DNA from: CAYREX01 sp964423505
GTDB lineage: Bacteria; Fermentibacterota; Fermentibacteria; Fermentibacterales; JCC-6
Direction of reading: 5' to 3'
DNA: 64,000 bases
NCBI GenBank assembly: GCA_964423505.1
Contig: CAYREX010000001.1
Location: forward strand, 1-64,000
Below, one piece after another: positions 58,703-64,000 of this stretch (the stretch's first letter is position 1; the number at the start of each line of letters is the position of its first letter). The notes beneath the pieces are model-generated. The model was not told the origin of the DNA. It saw only the letters and a program-made list of their open reading frames with translations, and made no database searches. Made by a program: the position numbers and the translations under genes.

Positions 58703-61527
58703 CAGACCACCTCCGGCGCAGGGAGGAAGACGTAGAGGCCCAGGATGTCCGGCTCCTTCGGCTCCACCTCGTAGCGGACGTGCCTGATGCCCGCCACGCT
58801 GCGGACCCTCTGGTGGGACTCCCGGAGGTCGTCGGCGAAGTCGGCTGCCCTTGCCCGGAGACGGTCCCGTGCGGTATCGATCTCGGCCAGTGCCGCCTTG
58901 AGGAAATGGGCCTGCCTGTCGGGAGGTACGTTGCTGCCGGGGGAAGCGTCGAGAAGGGCTTCGGCCTGCTCGCCCTCCAGGAGCTCGGTCCCGTCGCCGC
59001 TGCCCCGGAACGCCAGGAGCCTGCACTCCTCCGCGATAAGGGGTTTTCTCTCATCCTTCGTGACGGTGGTGACCTCGTGCCGGAAGCGGACCAGCAGGAG
59101 GAGCGTCCTGCGGTCCACGTCGCCCGTGCGGACCACGCCTGCCCGGGAGGCGATGCCATCCTCCCTGAGCGGGTCCATGGCCCCGTCCATGACGTAGCCT
59201 GCAAGTCCCTCGGTCAGTGGACTGGAGCGGAAGACGCAGATCGCGCCCCGGGGGGTATTCGAGGGGGCGAAGGAGAGCCTGACCTCGCTGTCGTGGATGC
59301 CGATGGTGTCCTTCAGAGCGGCGGGGAGGTCGGCCACGGCCACGCGGACCGGGGCGCCTCCCATCAGGCTGGCCCTGTGGCCCTCAAGTGCCCTCAGCAC
59401 GAAGTCCCTGACCATGCCCGGGGAGCCTGCCGCCTCCCTAGCGGCAAGGAGCTCCCGGGAGACCTCCTCGGGCTTCATGGAATGCTGCGCGAAGCGGGAG
59501 CGTGAGACCTTCTCCCTCTCGCTGGCAACGCGCCATTCGCTGTCGTACTCCGTCAGCTCGGGGATCATGTACTCCTCGAGGCCGAGGAGGAGCTGCTCCC
59601 CGTCGCTCCTGAGAAGGAGTCCTTCGATCACCGCGTCGATCACCTGGCTGGTCCTGGCGGGTACCGGCACGGAGATGCCCCACTGCTCCTTGATCCTGTG
59701 GTGCTTGCGGATGATGACCTCGAGGACGATGCCGTCGATCTGGTTGTCGCTGCCGTAGTAGGTGAGGATGCGGACGGTATCGTCCCTCTGGCCGAAACGG
59801 TCCACCCTGCCTGCGCGCTGCTCGTGCCGGGTGGGGTTCCAGGAGAGGTCGTAGTGGATGACGGCGTTGAACCAGCCCTGGAGGTTGATGCCCTCGCTGA
59901 GGCAGTCGGTGCAGACCAGGACCGGCTTCTCGGCCTGGCCCAGGCGCTGGACCCTCTCCTCGCGCTCCGCCGGAGGTAGGAGCCCCGTCACGGACTGCAC
60001 GGTGACGTCCTTCGGAAGGAGCTTGCGGAGCTCTTCGGCAAGGTAGTCCGCGGTGGGGATGAAGCGGCAGAACAGGATGGGCCTGTACCCCTCCTTCAGG
60101 AGGTCCGTCACCATGAGGGCGGCCTTCTGGAGCTTCATGTCCTTCCTGCCCTGGAGAGCTGCGGCCTCCCTGGCCAGGGAGCGCAGCCACTTCCGCTCCC
60201 TCTCCTCGTCGTCGGAAAGCTCGCTGCAGTCGCTGCCGGGGATGGCGTCCAGCACCTCCTCGCCGGTCTCGAGGTCGGTGTCCATCACCGTCCTGCGGCC
60301 GAAGTCGTCCACCTCCTCCTCCGGGGCACCGATCGTGCCGGCGCGGACCTTCAGGGTGCTCTCCGCGGCTGCAGGACTGGATGCGAGGGCTCTCAGGAGT
60401 GCCAGGGCGGACCACCAGCGCACACGCTTCCTGTACCTGGAGCTTGAGTCGTCCCGGACCACATCCCGGGCGTACTCCAGCACCCTGCGGAAGAGGGCGG
60501 CGTACTCGGGATGGAGCTGGTAGGTCTCCTCCCTCTCCTGCCTCTCGGGGAAGTCGGTCTCCTCGCCGAGGTACTTCTTCACGTCTCCGCGGGAGCGCTG
60601 GACGAAGTACTCCGCCACCCTCTGACGGTGGTGCTCGTTCTCCCTGCCGGTGAGGTCCTCGGGGAGTTCGAGGAAATCCCTGTTCAGGAAACCGAGGAGT
60701 TGACGGAAAGCCTCCTCCTTGCCGCTGTGGGGGGTAGCGGTGAGGAAGACCATGTGGCGGTCGGTATCCGCCAGCTCACGGACCAGCCGCATGCGCTGAT
60801 GCCTGCGGCCGGAGCCGCCGGCGCCGCTGGAGCAGGTATGGGCCTCGTCCACGATGACGAACTCCGGGCATGCGCGGAGGAAGTCGTGCCGCCTCCTGTC
60901 GGCCTTGATGTAGTCCAGCGAGACCACCACGAAGGGGTAGTGGTCGAAGAGCGAGACGTGGCGGGGGATGTTCCTTTCAAGTCTGCCTGCGGTACCGGGG
61001 AGAACCAGCTCCGCGTCGATGTGGAACTTGTCCCTGAGCTCCCCCTGCCACTGCTCCGCGAGCTGCGCCGGGCAGATGACGGCAAGTCTCTGTATCTCTC
61101 CCCTGTCCAGCATCTCCCTGGCGATGAGACATCCCTCGATGGTCTTGCCAACGCCGATGTCGTCGGCGATGAGGACGCGGACCGGATCCTGCCGGAGGGC
61201 CATGAGAAGGGGAACGAGCTGGTAGGGGCGGGGCTCCACCGCGATGCGGCCGAAGCAGCGGAAAGGTCCCGCCGTGTGCCGCGAGCTGAGCATGACGGCG
61301 GAGCGGAGGAGGGATGCTGAGCGGAAGTCGCCCAGGTCCGCTTCCGTGGGCGGGTCGAAGCTGGCGGAGGTGACCTCCTCGAGGTCGATGTGGACCCCGG
61401 CGATCTCCACGTCGCTCCCTGCAAGCGGCCGAAGCATGAGAAGTCTGTCGGAGGATTCGGGGAGAACGACCCACTCTCTGCCTCGGGCAGAGACCAGGGA
61501 TCCCGGGGAAAAGGCCGCTGGCATCAT
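58702..61527 (-). CDS. drmD: SNF2-family helicase, DrmD-like
   Basis: 941 residues. The N-terminal PGSLVSARGREWVVLP and PFRCFGRIAVEPRPYQLVPLLMAL precede the helicase core: Walker A ADDIGVGKT (121-129), DEAH (227-230), FLTATPHSG (261-269), and the second RecA domain with CTDCLSEGINLQ and QRAGRVDRFGQ (570-580). The 350-residue C-terminal extension ends in helical segments. This order and wording matches the DrmD subunit of class 1 DISARM as I recall it; RapA is the more distant alternative. The gene is translationally coupled to the methylase, the usual drmD-drmMI arrangement. It would translocate on DNA and help distinguish unmodified phage DNA. Confidence 0.82.
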   Translation of the reverse strand: MMPAAFSPGSLVSARGREWVVLPESSDRLLMLRPLAGSDVEIAGVHIDLEEVTSASFDPPTEADLGDFRSASLLRSAVMLSSRHTAGPFRCFGRIAVEPRPYQLVPLLMALRQDPVRVLIADDIGVGKTIEGCLIAREMLDRGEIQRLAVICPAQLAEQWQGELRDKFHIDAELVLPGTAGRLERNIPRHVSLFDHYPFVVVSLDYIKADRRRHDFLRACPEFVIVDEAHTCSSGAGGSGRRHQRMRLVRELADTDRHMVFLTATPHSGKEEAFRQLLGFLNRDFLELPEDLTGRENEHHRQRVAEYFVQRSRGDVKKYLGEETDFPERQEREETYQLHPEYAALFRRVLEYARDVVRDDSSSRYRKRVRWWSALALLRALASSPAAAESTLKVRAGTIGAPEEEVDDFGRRTVMDTDLETGEEVLDAIPGSDCSELSDDEERERKWLRSLAREAAALQGRKDMKLQKAALMVTDLLKEGYRPILFCRFIPTADYLAEELRKLLPKDVTVQSVTGLLPPAEREERVQRLGQAEKPVLVCTDCLSEGINLQGWFNAVIHYDLSWNPTRHEQRAGRVDRFGQRDDTVRILTYYGSDNQIDGIVLEVIIRKHHRIKEQWGISVPVPARTSQVIDAVIEGLLLRSDGEQLLLGLEEYMIPELTEYDSEWRVASEREKVSRSRFAQHSMKPEEVSRELLAAREAAGSPGMVRDFVLRALEGHRASLMGGAPVRVAVADLPAALKDTIGIHDSEVRLSFAPSNTPRGAICVFRSSPLTEGLAGYVMDGAMDPLREDGIASRAGVVRTGDVDRRTLLLLVRFRHEVTTVTKDERKPLIAEECRLLAFRGSGDGTELLEGEQAEALLDASPGSNVPPDRQAHFLKAALAEIDTARDRLRARAADFADDLRESHQRVRSVAGIRHVRYEVEPKEPDILGLYVFLPAPEVV

Positions 61528-61588
61528 CTGCCTGACTCTCTCCGGTTACGGACTTCAGTGGAAACCAGTCCTAGAGTGGTTGCCTGCA

Positions 61589-61645
61589 TGCAATCGGAAC
61601 GCAGAAAGCCACGTTTTCCGTTACGTTCTGCAATCGCATTGCAGA
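61589..61645. promoter_or_regulatory. direct-repeat/dyad operator candidate upstream of the helicase gene
   Basis: TGCAATCG-N4-GCAGA occurs at 61589-61605 and again at 61629-61645, exactly 40 bp apart. The second copy sits in the dyad CTGCAAT-CGC-ATTGCAG (61628-61644). Both lie 60-120 bp upstream of the helicase start in the 157-bp gap, and so probably control the helicase-methylase operon. Confidence 0.5.
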
Positions 61646-61684
61646 GAACCGTGTAGCCTCTTCCGAGATAGGGATTGCTGCTGA

Positions 61685-62284
61685 TCACTGGATCATGTCT
61701 TCCAGCCTCTGCTCGGGATCATCGAAGATCACCTCTTCCGGGGAGAAGGCTTCGGGATGGAAGTACGGTCCGACCCAAGTCTTCATGCTCTCATGCTCCG
61801 GGTCTTCGGGGTCGTCCAGGATCTTCAGCAATCTCTCGTACCCTCCGGGGCCGCCGCAGTCCTCGGGTGGACAGGCTCTCGCTCCGTCCAGGCAGCGAGG
61901 ATAGACTACACCTGCTTCCGGGCTGAGTATCCTCTCGAGGTGGACATCGTGCTCCCACCCGTCTCCGAAATCGTACTCGTAGGATACCGTCGCACCCTCT
62001 TCGTACAGAATCGACCAGAGGGGGATGTCCCACCCCGGCAGCACGGGAGGGTCCAGGGGCTCCTCGGGATCCGGCACGCCGATTTCCACCGTGCGATCCG
62101 ATTCCATCTCCGGTCGGGCGATGAACGCATGCAGGTGGCCATCCTGCCAGCCCATGGAATCCTGGATGGCTACATGCAGATCCCAGAATGTGGAATCGGC
62201 ATGCACCTGGATGCGTCTCCAGACCGTTGGGGTGACATCACGAAGGGTGATCTTCAGCTGCATGATTTTGAGTTCCCCTGGCAC
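61685..62284 (-). CDS. plasmid pRiA4b ORF-3-family protein
   Basis: 199 residues from GTG 62284, fixed by AGGAGGTGA four bases upstream (TTG 62314 is an alternative). MQLKITLRDVTPTVWRRIQVHADSTFWDLHVAIQDSMGWQDGHLHAF is the signature of the family, and so is YEYDFGDGWEHDVHLE. The later CLDGARACPPEDCGGPGGYERLL carries a Cys-rich loop that may bind metal. The family is frequent in mobile and defence regions; its activity is unknown. It lies between fic and the helicase gene on the same strand. The 11-bp direct repeats at 62342-62374 lie just upstream. Confidence 0.9.
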   Translation of the reverse strand: MPGELKIMQLKITLRDVTPTVWRRIQVHADSTFWDLHVAIQDSMGWQDGHLHAFIARPEMESDRTVEIGVPDPEEPLDPPVLPGWDIPLWSILYEEGATVSYEYDFGDGWEHDVHLERILSPEAGVVYPRCLDGARACPPEDCGGPGGYERLLKILDDPEDPEHESMKTWVGPYFHPEAFSPEEVIFDDPEQRLEDMIQ

Positions 62285-62341
62285 TGATTCACCTCCTGTC
62301 CGCTCCTCACTCAAGTCAGGTCAGTTGCTCGAAATCGGGCT

Positions 62342-62374
62342 CTGTCCCATTTCTGTCTCATTCCTGGCTCATTC
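62342..62374. repeat. three 11-bp direct repeats upstream of the pRiA4b ORF-3-like gene
   Basis: CTGTCCCATTT, CTGTCTCATTC and CTGGCTCATTC follow one another with no gap at 62342, 62353 and 62364, with a weaker fourth unit after. They sit 58-90 bp upstream of the GTG at 62284 in the gap after fic. One helical turn per unit suggests cooperative protein binding. Confidence 0.5.
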
Positions 62375-62412
62375 CCACCTCACTGCATCGTCCGTTCAGG
62401 ACTCCTACCCTT

Positions 62413-63582
62413 CTATTCAACCGGGGGATCGGCCCGTCTGGGAAGAAAGGCCTGTATGATTCCCCTGTTGGCCCTGACGCGCCCATTGATGCGCTGGATC
62501 AGATCCATCTCCTGTAGCTGGTTCAGGTCCCTTGTCAGTGTCTTCCGGGTTTTCGTCGCATACTCCTCCGCAAGTCGGGGAGAAAGGTGAGGTAGCATGG
62601 ATACTTCAACCCATCCATCGTTCTTCCTTACGCCGCCGAGGTCGAGCACCAGACGTCTCTGGCGGGAGCTGGGAGCGCTGTGCTGCCTGAACCGCGAGTA
62701 GACATAGTCTCTCCATACGGTATCGAAGTGGAGGTCTCTGATTACCTGCATCTGCTCGGTGAGCTGATCAACCAGTCCTCTAACGGCGTACGCGATGAAG
62801 TCATCCATTGTGGCCTTGCGACTCGCTGCATCCAGCTGACGGTAGTATTCCAGCCTAGTCTGGTTGTAGAAGTTACTGAGAAGATGCGCTACGGGGGTGG
62901 GAAATCCAGCCTGGAGGAGGAAGTGGAACTCGATCAATCTCGCGGTCCTACCGTTGCCGTCTGCAAAGGGATGTATCCACACGAAATACAGGTGGGCTGC
63001 AATCGCTATCAGGATCGAGTAGACTGCCTTCATCTCTCCGGGGAACTCGATCGCGTTGAGCCAGTCACAGAACCTCTGCAGAAGGTAGTCGCAATCCTCC
63101 GCCGGGGCTCCTCTGTAGCGTCCGACGACTACCGAGTGCTCCCTGATCTCTCCGGGGATGACACCCTCATCCAGAGGCAGGTCACGAAGAACCAGTCGGT
63201 TGTACTCCTTGATCATCTCCGGAGTCAGTGGTGAAGGTCCTCCGTCGATGATCCTGTCGCTTATCAGGTTGCATGCATCGAGGATGTTGTCCAGTTCCTG
63301 TGTGAGGTACTCCCTAGAAGGTGGAAGGCGAAGCTCGCCCTGAAGGTGCTGCAGTACCTCTTCCTCCGTCAGCGTATTACCCTCTATAGCTGTAGTCGCA
63401 AGGATGCCCTTCGCCAGGTAGAGGATGTGCAGTTCCCTTGCAGCTTCTGGAATCAGAGGTACTTGCCCGATGTAATCGATGTCGGCTACGGCCCTGCCGA
63501 GGTCGACCCATGTCCCGTGCTCCAGTCCCCTGAGATCAAGCTCGAAGGTCAGCCACGGATGCGTCGTCTTGTATGTCCTCAT
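62413..63582 (-). CDS. Fic-domain AMPylase with N-terminal inhibitory helix and C-terminal winged helix
   Basis: 389 residues. The Fic core motif HPFADGNGR (204-212) is complete, so catalysis is expected. The inhibitory motif TTAIEGN (63-69; [S/T]xxxE[G/N]) precedes the core, making it a class II, self-inhibited Fic. VVVGRYRGAPAEDCDYLLQRFCDWLN is the Fic_N/flap region. The C-terminal part (SPRLAEEYATKTRKTLTRDLNQLQEMDLIQRINGRVRANRGIIQAFLPRR) is a winged helix, implying DNA binding and probably autoregulation. It transfers AMP (or another nucleotide) to proteins; the target is unknown. TATGTCC repeats overlap the start codon region. Confidence 0.92.
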   Translation of the reverse strand: MRTYKTTHPWLTFELDLRGLEHGTWVDLGRAVADIDYIGQVPLIPEAARELHILYLAKGILATTAIEGNTLTEEEVLQHLQGELRLPPSREYLTQELDNILDACNLISDRIIDGGPSPLTPEMIKEYNRLVLRDLPLDEGVIPGEIREHSVVVGRYRGAPAEDCDYLLQRFCDWLNAIEFPGEMKAVYSILIAIAAHLYFVWIHPFADGNGRTARLIEFHFLLQAGFPTPVAHLLSNFYNQTRLEYYRQLDAASRKATMDDFIAYAVRGLVDQLTEQMQVIRDLHFDTVWRDYVYSRFRQHSAPSSRQRRLVLDLGGVRKNDGWVEVSMLPHLSPRLAEEYATKTRKTLTRDLNQLQEMDLIQRINGRVRANRGIIQAFLPRRADPPVE

Positions 63583-63669
63583 TTATGTCCCTGGTTATGT
63601 CCGATGTATATTTCTATGCTATAGCAAGTTACTATATTTCTGCCCCTACTTGTGTCCGCAAGTATGTCC
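63572..63669. promoter_or_regulatory. iterated TATGTCC operator array at the fic promoter
   Basis: TATGTCC at 63572, 63584 and 63596 (exactly 12 bp apart), TGTGTCC at 63651 and TATGTCC at 63663 (again 12 bp apart). The first overlaps fic codons 2-4. Between the clusters an A+T-rich stretch contains, on the minus strand, TGC-TATAGC (63626-63618), an extended -10 candidate. It is probably an operator for the Fic winged helix or another local regulator. Confidence 0.55.
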
Positions 63670-63724
63670 ATACATACGGATGATACCGTGTTGCGGTCGC
63701 ACACACAATCCCGAAACATCAGGG

Positions 63725-64000
63725 CTAAGCATTGCTACCGAAGACCGAAGGGTAGCCGGCTATGATCCCCGGCCACTCATCCCGGTCTGCGTACCCGAAG
63801 GTCAGGACAAGGTAGCCCAGGTCTTCAAGCCGGGACCTCTTGCTCCTGTCTTCCTCGGCTCTTCGCTCGTCATCGTGGTGGGGGCCGTCGATGAAGATGG
63901 CCGTGTGGTGCTCGCTGTAGAGGAAGTCCGCCCTGGTGCCGCAGTCCTCGAAGAGGTGCTGGGACCTGTCGGGGAGGCTCAGGCCGCGTTCGTCGAGGAA
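63725..64000 (-). CDS. 3' end of a large helicase/nuclease-like gene (runs off the window)
   Basis: The minus strand is open from base 64000 to TAG 63725 (91 residues). It reads RSQHLFEDCGTRADFLYSEH, HTAIFIDGPHHDDERRAEED, RSKRSRLEDLGYLVLTFGY and DRDEWPGIIAGYPSVFG. The pattern D-F-x-Y ... A-x-F-I-D-G-x-x-H ... D-x-x-K-R-x-x-L-x-x-x-G-Y is a Vsr/DUF559-like nuclease-type fold. It resembles the C-terminus of DUF1998-containing DEAD/DEAH helicases such as those of DISARM (DrmA/DrmB). The helicase part would lie right of the window; identity is therefore tentative. Its stop is 143 bp upstream of the fic start. Confidence 0.6.
   Translation of the reverse strand, partial: FLDERGLSLPDRSQHLFEDCGTRADFLYSEHHTAIFIDGPHHDDERRAEEDRSKRSRLEDLGYLVLTFGYADRDEWPGIIAGYPSVFGSNA

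Noticed and set aside
62342..62374. Possible CRISPR array in the repeated intergenic stretches near 62-64 kb
   Set aside because: Units are only 7-12 bp with no spacers of 30 bp and no cas genes; they fit operator arrays.
43462..64000. Integrative element or prophage boundaries around the defence island
   Set aside because: No integrase, tRNA gene, att-like direct repeats or phage structural genes were found in the window; only the left edge of the island is visible.

Overview
The window is 64 kb of GC-rich bacterial DNA with strong G/C third-position bias and tight gene packing. Five secreted proteins end in the same FlgD-like beta-sandwich, two of them clan CD (C25/gingipain-like) peptidases. 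Such tails are typical of the Fibrobacteres-Chlorobi-Bacteroidetes (FCB) superphylum and related candidate phyla. A Fermentibacteria-, Eisenbacteria- or Latescibacteria-like lineage is my best guess, but no rRNA or other marker is present to prove it.

Layout. 1-43 kb is chromosomal core. It holds the end of NADP-glutamate dehydrogenase; a methyltransferase/acetyltransferase pair; secreted beta-propeller and peptidase genes; a sulfotransferase and a PEP/pyruvate-binding protein with receiver-like domains; a YhaM-like HD nuclease with a nitroreductase; a four-gene operon of secreted proteins (13.5-17.9 kb, every junction overlapping); and a hybrid histidine kinase. A sulfur-handling cluster follows at 20.6-25.3 kb (SLC13 permease, metallo-beta-lactamase/rhodanese protein, split YeeE/YedE pair, DUF1622). 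Next come CorA with a TPR protein, a C25 peptidase, an EamA/ABC-2 exporter operon, an envelope redox pair (TlpA lipoprotein plus exported MsrB-MsrA), further secreted proteins, and an unrecognised two-gene operon at 41.4-43.1 kb.

43-64 kb is a defence island on the minus strand, visibly less GC-rich in parts. In transcription order it holds the 3' end of a helicase/nuclease-like gene running off the right edge, a Fic protein, a pRiA4b ORF-3-like protein, a DrmD-like SNF2 helicase, an Eco57I/PglX-type adenine methylase, the TcmP / Gp37-Gp68 pair, the DarT-DarG toxin-antitoxin pair, a GHKL ATPase, McrB, McrC, a MazG-like pyrophosphohydrolase, and remnants of a nucleotidyltransferase gene. The helicase-methylase pair resembles class 1 DISARM; its core genes drmA/drmB/drmC are not seen, unless the truncated right-edge gene is one of them.

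Unusual features: an exact 150-bp tandem duplication over the start of mcrB; an in-frame TGA exactly at the lipobox cysteine position of a small predicted lipoprotein, followed by a SECIS-like hairpin; two non-autonomous inverted-repeat elements sharing GGGGTCGG ends, one of which supplies the C-terminus and stop codon of the sulfotransferase gene; and several iterated or dyad operator-like sites in front of the defence genes. I saw no tRNA, rRNA, CRISPR array, integrase or intact transposase.
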